Position numbers and translations under genes: made by a program. Of a DNA stretch of 7,713 nucleotides, positions 1-5,272 are shown piece after piece. Source of the stretch: an uncultured Chitinophagaceae bacterium (GTDB lineage: Bacteria > Bacteroidota > Bacteroidia > Chitinophagales > Chitinophagaceae); NCBI GenBank assembly GCA_937900675.1, contig CALCEA010000087.1, positions 1 to 7,713 of the forward strand, given 5' to 3'. A model generated the notes under the pieces. It was not told the DNA's origin and ran no database searches. It was given only the letters and a program-made list of their open reading frames with translations. Position 1 is the stretch's first letter. The number at the start of each line of letters is the position of its first letter.

Positions 1-81
1 GTGCGGTACCTTCCCTTCGCAGGAATTACCCTGTTCAGGTTCAACGGGTTTTATCTCAGCTTTTTACAGCACCCCGAGGAC
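1..81 (-). promoter_or_regulatory. TPP (thiamine pyrophosphate) riboswitch, THI element
   Basis: Read on the minus strand, this stretch carries the conserved core of the TPP riboswitch in the right order. It has GGGGTGC at 75-69 (5' side of P2), the CTGAGA box at 59-54, ACCC at 49-46 (3' side of P2), GAACCTGA at 42-35, GGGTAATTCCTGCGAAGGGAA spanning about 31-11, and the closing strand of P1 at about 13-5. CTGAGA belongs to the pyrimidine-sensing arm and the GCG/AGGGAA segment to the pyrophosphate-sensing arm of the family. The element binds thiamine pyrophosphate and normally shuts down thiamine biosynthesis or uptake genes when the ligand is plentiful. The regulated gene and the expression platform lie beyond position 1, so whether control is by termination or by masking of translation cannot be seen. 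Recognition of the aptamer is firm. The exact 5' end is inferred from the promoter at 86-93. Confidence 0.94.
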
Positions 82-85
82 GGGG

Positions 86-93
86 CAAAATTA
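86..93 (-). promoter_or_regulatory. Probable -7 promoter box for the TPP-riboswitch transcript
   Basis: The minus strand reads TAATTTTG here, an exact match to the Bacteroidota -7 consensus TAnnTTTG. Transcription would begin about five bases further on, near position 81, which is where the riboswitch P1 stem begins, so box and aptamer support each other. No clear TTTG-type -33 element is visible 19-22 bases upstream, which lowers confidence. Confidence 0.5.
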
Positions 94-164
94 AATATAA
101 ATTCCGGTATCTACTATTGTAACTTTATGAAGCCATTTTCGTTTTACAGAAATAAATAACTACT

Positions 165-953
165 ATGAAAAAAATACTATGCTTTCTTTTATTGGCCATT
201 AGCTTACAATCAATGGCTCAAAAATCTGGCTTAATCTATGATTCACATGCTCAAAAAAGGTCTGTGCCAGCTTTTAATGCCATTAAAGTTTCCAGCGCAA
301 TTGATTTATACCTTACTCAGTCAAATGTAAACGAAGTGGCGGTGAGCGCATCTGAAGATGATATTAGAGATCAAATAGTTACTGAAGTGTTTGGTGGTAC
401 CTTGATAATTAGATTAGGGGAGTCTGGCAACTGGTTTTCTTGGAAGAAATGGGGTAATTATCAAACCAAGGCTTATGTGAGTATCAAAGAGATTAATGCA
501 TTATCTGCTTCTGGTGCTTCGAATGTTCATATTGTAGGAACGATCGAGTCTCCTAAAATGAGAATTAAGATGTCAGGTGCTAGTGATTTGAAAAATGCGA
601 ATTTAAATGTAGGAACCATATTAATGGAATTGTCTGGTGCTTCAAGCTTTAAAGCTAATGCTCAATCAACTAATGTGACTATTGATTGTTCTGGAGCAAG
701 TAATGTTGAATTAAAAGGTTCTGCAGAAGATTTAGCAATTGAATGTTCAGGGGCTAGCGATGCAAAATTGAATGATTTTAAAGTAAAGGGTGCTTCAGTA
801 AGTGCTTCAGGGGCTAGCGATGTTTCAGTAAATGCATCACAATTAATGAAGTTGTCAGCTTCAGGTGCTAGTTCTATTCATTATACAGGAGATGCTAAAA
901 TTTCGGAAACTCATTCATCAGGTGCTTCCAATATCAAGCGTAGAAATGACTAA
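165..953 (+). CDS. Secreted GIN-domain (DUF2807) protein
   Basis: This encodes a 262-residue exported protein of the GIN-domain family (DUF2807, sometimes labelled putative auto-transporter adhesin head domain), common in Bacteroidota and of unknown function. Residues 1-18 form a Sec signal peptide: two lysines, a hydrophobic core, then a likely signal peptidase I cut at SMA|Q. There is no lipobox, since the only early cysteine is at residue 6. Residues 34-85 match the family start (VPAFNAIKV, then IDLYLTQ). From residue 116 onward the chain consists of eight SGAS motifs 18-21 residues apart, each followed by a short beta-prone segment, which fits a parallel beta-helix or solenoid. It is expected in the periplasm or on the surface, not in the membrane. 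The start is the ATG after an A-rich leader, with no Shine-Dalgarno sequence. It diverges from the riboswitch unit on its left. A weak -7-like TAACTTTA lies at 120-127. The family call is solid; a role in adhesion would be speculation. Confidence 0.88.
   Translation: MKKILCFLLLAISLQSMAQKSGLIYDSHAQKRSVPAFNAIKVSSAIDLYLTQSNVNEVAVSASEDDIRDQIVTEVFGGTLIIRLGESGNWFSWKKWGNYQTKAYVSIKEINALSASGASNVHIVGTIESPKMRIKMSGASDLKNANLNVGTILMELSGASSFKANAQSTNVTIDCSGASNVELKGSAEDLAIECSGASDAKLNDFKVKGASVSASGASDVSVNASQLMKLSASGASSIHYTGDAKISETHSSGASNIKRRND
510..929 (+). repeat. Eight SGAS-centred protein repeats within the GIN-domain gene
   Basis: SGAS occurs at residues 116, 137, 157, 176, 195, 215, 233 and 252 (first residue of each), giving spacings of 21, 20, 19, 19, 20, 18 and 19. 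The residue after the motif is almost always Asn, Asp or Ser. At DNA level the units have mostly drifted in codon choice, but a 17-base stretch, TTCAGGGGCTAGCGATG, is identical at 746-762 and 806-822, exactly 60 bases (20 codons) apart. The period is that expected for one turn of a beta-helix. Confidence 0.85.
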
Positions 954-964
954 TTGTGGAGGTT

Positions 965-998
965 TTTGGTATTAATTAGCAAAAAAGTTTTAATTTAT
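965..998 (+). promoter_or_regulatory. Possible promoter of the MFS transporter gene
   Basis: TTTG at 965-968 and TAATTTAT at 991-998 are separated by 22 bases, resembling the Bacteroidota TTTG / TAnnTTTG arrangement. The last base of the -7 box does not match. Transcription from here would give a leader of roughly 20 bases. This is a candidate only; the gene could also be read through from the GIN gene, as no terminator hairpin is visible between them. Confidence 0.35.
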
Positions 999-1024
999 GC
1001 TGTCAAAAACCAAAACCAACGATT

Positions 1025-2260
1025 ATGTCAAAAAACATTGAAACAAACAAACTATTTGTTGCCAGCTGTTTGGCACTTTTAGTGACTTCTCTTTCCTTTG
1101 GAATAAGAGCGGGTGTACTAAGTCAACAGGGCATTGATTTTAATTTAGATTCCGCACAATTAGGTACGATTGCAGCAACTGCTTTCTGGGGATTCCCATT
1201 AGCGATTCTTGTGGGTGGTACTATTGTTGATATTATTGGAATGAAAAGATTGCTAGTACTAGCGTTTCTATTCCATTTTGCCGGAATTGCATTAACTATT
1301 TTTGCAACTGGATATTGGACATTGTTTGTGTCTACTTTATGCGTGGGTATTGCAAATGGCTTGGTTGAAGCTTCTTGTAATCCATTGGTAACTTCATTAT
1401 ATCCAGAAAACAAGACCACAAAATTAAATCACTTCCATTTATGGTTCCCTGGAGGAATCGTAATTGGTACTTTAGTGGTTTATTTATTCAATAAGATTGG
1501 ATTAGGCATGCATTATCAAGTGGGCATTATGTTAATCCCAACTATTTTATATGGCTATTTATTTTCTAAATTGGAGTTCCCTGTAACCGAGCGTGTTTCT
1601 AGTGGTGTTTCATCTTCTACGATGTATAAATCATTATTGAATCCATTATTTATATTCATGTTCATCTGTATGTTTGGTACAGCCATCACAGAATTGTTTA
1701 CTGGACAATGGATTGATGTATTATTAAAGAATGTAAGTGAAAATGCCATTCTTTTGCTAACTATTGAAACTGGGATCATGGTATTAGGAAGAGGTTTGGC
1801 TGAACCTGTGGTACACAAATTATCTCCTCAAGGAGTATTATTAATCTCAAGCATTTTAGCAGCAGCTGGTTTATACATTTTAGGACATAGCGCTGGTAAT
1901 ATGTTATTTGTAGGTGCCATTGTATTTGGTATAGGCGTTTGCTATTTCTGGCCAACCATGTTAGGATTTGTGTCAGAGAACTTGCCAGAAACGGGTGCTG
2001 TAGGCATTAATTTAATGGGTGGAGCTGGCATGTTTGCAGTTTCTATCTATATGATCTTTATGAGTGATTTCTATGACAAATTGGTGGCTGCTAAAATACC
2101 AGCGGGTACTACTGCAGAAAATTTAGCTGCTGTTACCAATGAGGCTAAGAAATTAGCTGGTCCAGAAATCATCAATGCCACTTTAACCATCCCGATTATC
2201 TTGATTGTGGCTTTCGGTGGCTTATATGTTTATATGAAAAATAGAAAAGCAACCGCTTAG
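1025..2260 (+). CDS. Major facilitator superfamily (MFS) transporter, 12 helices
   Basis: This is a 411-residue inner-membrane secondary transporter. Hydrophobic segments lie at about residues 10-30, 47-68, 76-95, 98-118, 141-157, 165-182, 207-225, 241-258, 270-287, 292-312, 325-346 and 386-404, the normal 12-helix MFS plan. The loop after helix 2 carries the MFS motif A signature: G64, D69, G72, K74, R75 in GGTIVDIIGMKRLL. The stretch around residues 109-150 (ANGLVEASCNP, then LNHFHLWFPGG) resembles the acidic/asparagine signature of the fucose-galactose-glucose symporter-like (FHS) branch. That makes a sugar or sugar-derived substrate plausible, but it cannot be assigned from this sequence. 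A hydrophilic stretch of about 40 residues (347-385) sits between helices 11 and 12. The start is the first ATG of the open frame, without a Shine-Dalgarno sequence. It follows the GIN gene by 71 bases and ends at its own strong terminator. Confidence 0.9.
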   Translation: MSKNIETNKLFVASCLALLVTSLSFGIRAGVLSQQGIDFNLDSAQLGTIAATAFWGFPLAILVGGTIVDIIGMKRLLVLAFLFHFAGIALTIFATGYWTLFVSTLCVGIANGLVEASCNPLVTSLYPENKTTKLNHFHLWFPGGIVIGTLVVYLFNKIGLGMHYQVGIMLIPTILYGYLFSKLEFPVTERVSSGVSSSTMYKSLLNPLFIFMFICMFGTAITELFTGQWIDVLLKNVSENAILLLTIETGIMVLGRGLAEPVVHKLSPQGVLLISSILAAAGLYILGHSAGNMLFVGAIVFGIGVCYFWPTMLGFVSENLPETGAVGINLMGGAGMFAVSIYMIFMSDFYDKLVAAKIPAGTTAENLAAVTNEAKKLAGPEIINATLTIPIILIVAFGGLYVYMKNRKATA

Positions 2261-2283
2261 TAAGCTTTAATTCTCAAATAAAT

Positions 2284-2317
2284 AAAGCCTCTCAAGCAAT
2301 TGAGGGGCTTTTTCTTT
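2284..2317 (+). terminator. Rho-independent terminator after the MFS gene
   Basis: AAAGCCTCTCAA (2284-2295) pairs with TTGAGGGGCTTT (2300-2311) in a 12-bp stem with one T-G wobble and a GCAA loop of GNRA type. A T-rich run follows (2309-2313, then CTTTG). It isolates the transporter transcript from the tRNA promoter just downstream. Confidence 0.87.
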
Positions 2318-2325
2318 GTTTAAAC

Positions 2326-2356
2326 TTGGTTTAGAAAGAATATTGACCTACCTTTG
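2326..2356 (+). promoter_or_regulatory. Promoter of the initiator tRNA gene
   Basis: TTG at 2326-2328 and an exact TAnnTTTG box, TACCTTTG, at 2349-2356 are 20 bases apart, fitting the Bacteroidota housekeeping promoter. Transcription would start near 2361-2363, leaving a 5' leader of only about six to eight bases before the tRNA. This is the only clear promoter upstream of era, so it may also supply era by read-through. Confidence 0.78.
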
Positions 2357-2368
2357 CCCTCCAAACAT

Positions 2369-2440
<72 letters not shown>

Positions 2441-2450
2441 CTAAAGTAAC

Positions 2451-2485
2451 CCGCTCCCGATTCATATCGAGAGCGGATTTTTTTT
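2451..2485 (+). terminator. Terminator between tRNA-fMet and era
   Basis: CCGCTC (2451-2456) pairs with GAGCGG (2471-2476). Inside, after a C-A mismatch, CGAT (2458-2461) pairs with ATCG (2466-2469) around the loop TCAT. An uninterrupted run of eight T follows at 2478-2485. The T-run ends two bases before the era ATG, so the hairpin is both the probable 3' end of the tRNA transcript and, on read-through, a structure directly against the era start codon. Confidence 0.85.
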
Positions 2486-2487
2486 CT

Positions 2488-3360
2488 ATGAAAGTCGGGT
2501 TTGTAAACATATTTGGTAAACCTAATGCTGGTAAAAGCACTTTACTGAACGCCTTAATGGGCGAGAAAATGGCTATTGTCTCTTCCAAAGTGCAGACCAC
2601 CAGACATAGAATTAAGGCCTTTTTGAATAAGGAAGACGAGTATCAGGTAATCTTTTCGGATACACCAGGGATTATTGATCCCAAATACAAGCTTCATGAG
2701 AAAATGATGGGAGCTGTTAAATCGGCCTTAGAAGATGCAGATTTAGGATTATTGATGGTGGATATTAGAGATAACCTAGAGGAAGTTGATGCCATTTTTA
2801 GCGGATTGAAGCTAAAAGTTCCTTGTATTGTAGTCTTAAATAAGTCAGATCTAGCTACTGCACAGCAGGTAAAAGAGGCCAATGCTTTCTTTAAGGAAAA
2901 GAAGTATTGTACTAGCTTAATTACACTTAGTGCATTGAATAAGAATGATATAGAAAGGTTATTGAAACTAATTTTAGAGTATGTTCCTGAAGGTTTCCCT
3001 TTTTACAGTCAAGAAGATTTAAGTGATTTGCCCACTAAATTTTTCGTTAGTGAAATCATTAGAGAGAAGATCTACGGACTGTTTGGAGAAGAGATTCCCT
3101 ATCATACAGCAGTTTTAGTAAATTCATACAAGGAACAACCGCTCTTAATTAAAATTCAGGCAGATATTGTGGTGAATAGAGAGACCCAGAAAGCCATTAT
3201 CATTGGCGAAAAGGGTAAAATGATTAAGGAGATTGGGGTGCAGGCTAGAAAGGATATAGAGGAGTTTATAGGGTCCAAAGTATACTTAGAGTTGTTTGTG
3301 AAAGTAAAGCCTAAGTGGAGAGATAACGACCTTAAATTAAAGGAATACGGGTATCAGTAA
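2488..3360 (+). CDS. era: GTPase Era, 30S ribosomal subunit assembly factor
   Basis: Era is a GTP-binding protein that binds the 3' end of 16S rRNA and helps mature the 30S subunit; it acts in the cytoplasm and at the membrane. The 290 residues are close to the usual ~300. The N-terminal G domain shows G1 GKPNAGKS at 10-17, the G2 threonines in QTTRH (36-40), G3 DTPG at 58-61, G4 NKSD at 118-121, and G5 around SAL (148-150). The C-terminal KH domain, about residues 200-275, has the RNA-binding GxxG loop as GEKG (240-243). The ATG is fixed by homology, since Era proteins start a few residues before the G1 loop. No Shine-Dalgarno sequence is possible, because the preceding bases are the T-run of a terminator. 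It probably depends on read-through from the tRNA promoter, or on a promoter I cannot recognise. der follows after 78 bases. Confidence 0.97.
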   Translation: MKVGFVNIFGKPNAGKSTLLNALMGEKMAIVSSKVQTTRHRIKAFLNKEDEYQVIFSDTPGIIDPKYKLHEKMMGAVKSALEDADLGLLMVDIRDNLEEVDAIFSGLKLKVPCIVVLNKSDLATAQQVKEANAFFKEKKYCTSLITLSALNKNDIERLLKLILEYVPEGFPFYSQEDLSDLPTKFFVSEIIREKIYGLFGEEIPYHTAVLVNSYKEQPLLIKIQADIVVNRETQKAIIIGEKGKMIKEIGVQARKDIEEFIGSKVYLELFVKVKPKWRDNDLKLKEYGYQ

Positions 3361-3381
3361 AACAAAATATAAATAGTATTA

Positions 3382-3389
3382 TATATTTG
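3382..3389 (+). promoter_or_regulatory. Possible -7 promoter box for der
   Basis: TATATTTG is an exact TAnnTTTG match in the AT-rich era-der gap. Transcription would begin near 3395, giving a leader of about 45 bases. No good TTTG or TTG is seen 19-23 bases upstream, and AT-rich DNA makes chance matches more likely, so der may instead be read from era. Confidence 0.42.
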
Positions 3390-3413
3390 ATTATCAATAA
3401 TTTATGCTATTTT

Positions 3414-3429
3414 ATTTAAATATTTAAAT
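3414..3429 (+). repeat. Perfect 16-bp palindrome just upstream of der
   Basis: ATTTAAATATTTAAAT is its own reverse complement and ends nine bases before the der start codon. It could be a protein-binding site in the leader or simply an outcome of A/T-only sequence. No known operator is recognised. Confidence 0.5.
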
Positions 3430-3438
3430 GAAATTTAT

Positions 3439-4782
3439 ATGAGCTATACAGTAGCCATTGTTGGAAGACCAAATGTTGGAAAAAGTACATTGTTCAATCG
3501 TTTTTTAGAAGAACGAAAGGCGATTGTGGACGATATAAGTGGGGTAACTAGAGACCGACAATATGGTGTTACCGATTGGAATGGAAAGTCATTCAATGTG
3601 ATTGACACGGGTGGTTTTGTGCCAGATTCAAGCGATATGTTTGAGACGGAGATTAGAAAGCAAGTTAGAATTGCCATTGACGAGGCGAATGCCATCATTT
3701 TTATGGTGGATGCTGCCACTGGTTTGACTGATTTGGATGATGCTATGGCAGATATGCTTAGAAGAACTACTAAGCCAGTCTATGTGACAGTGAATAAGGT
3801 AGACAACTCAACTAGGGCATTAGAAGGTACAGAGTTTTACTCAATGGGTTTTGAGCATAATTTCTTTATTAGCTCTATTTCAGGTAGTGGAACTGGGGAG
3901 TTATTGGATGCCGTTACAGCGGATATCAAAGAAGAGCCAAAGACAGCTGCCAATGCAGAATTGCCTGAAGGGGCTGAGCCAGAAGAGGCACCTTCTATCC
4001 CTAAAATTGCTATCGTTGGACAACCCAATGCGGGTAAGTCTAGTTTACTAAATGCCATGATTGGACAAGAGAGAACAATTGTAAGTGAAATTGCAGGTAC
4101 TACTCGTGATACCATTCATACTCATTACAATATGTTCCAAAAAGAGTTCATGTTAATTGACACTGCAGGTATCAGAAGAAAGAATAAAGAGAAGGATGAT
4201 TTAGAGTTTTACTCAGTAATTCGTGCCATTAAAGCAATGGATGAAGCAGATGTTTGTATGTTGGTTTTGGACGCTGAAAAAGGGGTAACTGCTCAGGACT
4301 TGAGTATTTTTAGTTTAGCCATTAGAAAAGGTAAGGGGATAGTGGTTTTGGTGAATAAATGGGATTTGATTCCAAAAGACACCAATACTGCTAGAGACTA
4401 TGAGAAGAAGTTAAAAGACAAACTGGCACCTTTTACCGATGTGCCGATTCTATTTATATCAGCAACAGAGAAAACAAGGATTTTTAAAGCGATTGAGTTA
4501 GCACTGGATGTTTATGAAAACAAGCATAGAAAGATTGCTACTTCTAAGTTGAATGAAATCATGCTAAAAGTGATAGAAAAATACCAGGCACCAGTAGTTA
4601 GAGGGCATGTGATCAAAATCAAATTTGTTCAGCAATTGCCAACTAGGGTTCCAAGTTTTGCATTCTTCACCAATTTCCCTGATGATATCAAGACTCCGTA
4701 TAGAAATTACCTCGAAAATCAGATTAGAGCTAATTTTAAATTTACTGGGGTGCCAATTCGTATCTATTTCAGGAAGAAGTAG
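3439..4782 (+). CDS. der: GTPase Der (EngA), 50S ribosomal subunit assembly factor
   Basis: Der is the double-G-domain GTPase needed for late 50S subunit assembly. Its 447 residues fall in the usual 430-490 range. G domain 1 has GRPNVGKS (9-16), DTGG (56-59) and NKVD (119-122). An acidic, proline-containing linker spans about 164-188. G domain 2 has GQPNAGKS (194-201), DTAG (241-244), NKWD (306-309) and SAT (341-343). The C-terminal KH-like domain runs from about 365 to the end and closes with the family-typical VPIRIYFRKK. The start matches the family, with the G1 loop beginning at residue 9. A four-codon reading frame (3428-3442) ends with a TGA overlapping the der ATG as ATGA. Downstream there is only a weak GCTT/AAGC hairpin (4791-4803) before T-rich sequence as a possible terminator. 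Confidence 0.98.
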   Translation: MSYTVAIVGRPNVGKSTLFNRFLEERKAIVDDISGVTRDRQYGVTDWNGKSFNVIDTGGFVPDSSDMFETEIRKQVRIAIDEANAIIFMVDAATGLTDLDDAMADMLRRTTKPVYVTVNKVDNSTRALEGTEFYSMGFEHNFFISSISGSGTGELLDAVTADIKEEPKTAANAELPEGAEPEEAPSIPKIAIVGQPNAGKSSLLNAMIGQERTIVSEIAGTTRDTIHTHYNMFQKEFMLIDTAGIRRKNKEKDDLEFYSVIRAIKAMDEADVCMLVLDAEKGVTAQDLSIFSLAIRKGKGIVVLVNKWDLIPKDTNTARDYEKKLKDKLAPFTDVPILFISATEKTRIFKAIELALDVYENKHRKIATSKLNEIMLKVIEKYQAPVVRGHVIKIKFVQQLPTRVPSFAFFTNFPDDIKTPYRNYLENQIRANFKFTGVPIRIYFRKK

Positions 4783-4847
4783 TTAGGAGGGCTTTAACTA
4801 AGCTTTTGGGTTGTTTTTGAAAAAATAATTAAAAATATTAGTTAAAA

Positions 4848-4879
4848 TTTGGACATTAACAAGTCTCTGTATATATTTG
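4848..4879 (+). promoter_or_regulatory. Strong Bacteroidota-type promoter for the small lipoprotein gene
   Basis: TTTG at 4848-4851 and TATATTTG at 4872-4879 both match the phylum consensus exactly, with a 20-base spacer. Transcription would begin near 4884-4886, giving an A-rich leader of about 35 bases. This is the best promoter match in the window. Confidence 0.85.
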
Positions 4880-4918
4880 CACACGTATTTTTAATACCAA
4901 ACTTAAAAAAACCTGAAA

Positions 4919-5092
4919 ATGAAAAAAGTATTCGCAATCTTCGCTATCGCTGCATTAGCTGCTTGTGGTGGCGCTTCTACTGAAGCAACAACTGATACTG
5001 CTGCTGCAACTGTTGATACAGCTGCTGTTGCTGTTGACACTACTGCTGTAGCTGCTGATTCAACTGCTGTTGATACTGCTGCTAAAAAGTAA
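4919..5092 (+). CDS. Small Ala/Thr/Asp-rich lipoprotein, 57 residues
   Basis: This short gene encodes a 57-residue exported lipoprotein of unknown function. Two lysines, a hydrophobic core (residues 4-15) and the lipobox LAAC (13-16) predict lipidation at Cys16 by signal peptidase II. The mature peptide of about 42 residues begins CGGAS, is nearly all Ala, Thr, Asp and Val, repeats short units such as DTAA and VDT, and ends in AAKK. It has no recognisable domain and is probably disordered. Many Chitinophagaceae genomes encode similar tiny lipoproteins (recalled, not searched). Its own consensus promoter and perfect terminator make it a monocistronic unit. Heavy use of GCT for Ala and of ACT for Thr suggests strong expression. 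The ATG follows an A-rich leader (CCTGAAA) without a Shine-Dalgarno sequence. That it is a real gene is supported by promoter, lipobox, stop and terminator together. Confidence 0.86.
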   Translation: MKKVFAIFAIAALAACGGASTEATTDTAAATVDTAAVAVDTTAVAADSTAVDTAAKK

Positions 5093-5121
5093 TTAGAAGT
5101 ATAAAACTTCTTGCAAGAAGG

Positions 5122-5149
5122 TCCCTCCGCATGCGGAGGGATTTTTTTT
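5122..5149 (+). terminator. Rho-independent terminator of the lipoprotein gene
   Basis: CCCTCCGCATGCGGAGGG (5123-5140) is a perfect palindrome, extended by the T5122-A5141 pair and followed by eight T (5142-5149). The stem is GC-rich in an AT-rich region. A second perfect palindrome, CTTCTTGCAAGAAG (5107-5120), stands immediately before it. Confidence 0.95.
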
Positions 5150-5180
5150 GCCTTTACCGTAGATTTTGGCACATATATTG
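5147..5180 (+). promoter_or_regulatory. Tentative promoter for lon
   Basis: TTTG at 5147-5150 and TATATTG at 5174-5180 (one base off TAnnTTTG) are 23 bases apart. A start near 5186 would give lon an approximately 87-base leader containing the inverted repeats at 5196-5250. The -33 part lies in the terminator T-run and the spacing is at the long end, so this is a weak call. An alternative weak box, TAAATTG, is at 5259-5265. Confidence 0.25.
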
Positions 5181-5195
5181 CATATATACTAAACT

Positions 5196-5250
5196 CATAA
5201 ATGAATCCTTTTTGAGATAGGATTATGTCAAATTGACCAGATCATTTATG
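5196..5250 (+). promoter_or_regulatory. Foldable lon leader: three inverted repeats
   Basis: CATAAATGA (5196-5204) and TCATTTATG (5242-5250) form a perfect 9-bp outer stem. Inside it are two further inverted repeats: ATCCT (5205-5209) with AGGAT (5219-5223) around a 9-base loop, and GTCA (5227-5230) with TGAC (5234-5237) around AAT. Together they would make a three-way junction in RNA 22 bases before the lon start. The pairings are seen directly; a regulatory role is inference. No CIRCE (HrcA) operator is present. Confidence 0.45.
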
Positions 5251-5272
5251 CTAATTAATAAATTGATAGACA

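Noticed and set aside
72..85. CCCCG-AGGA-CGGGG hairpin as a terminator
   Set aside because: No T-run follows on either strand, and the minus-strand G's belong to the P2 stem of the TPP riboswitch.
3851..4051. Plus-strand 66-codon frame inside der
   Set aside because: It lies wholly within the conserved Der reading frame and shows no domain, leader or promoter.
4783..4830. Terminator after der
   Set aside because: Only a 4-bp GCTT/AAGC stem before T-rich sequence that is broken by G's; too weak to call.
4903..5172. Minus-strand open frame of 89 codons opposite the small lipoprotein gene
   Set aside because: Its Ala/Val/Ser-rich product is the shadow of the GCT/ACT-rich plus-strand gene. It crosses both the terminator and the plus-strand leader and has no promoter or leader of its own.
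5150..5272. CIRCE/HrcA heat-shock operator upstream of lon
   Set aside because: No TTAGCACTC...GAGTGCTAA pattern is present; the inverted repeats there have unrelated sequences.
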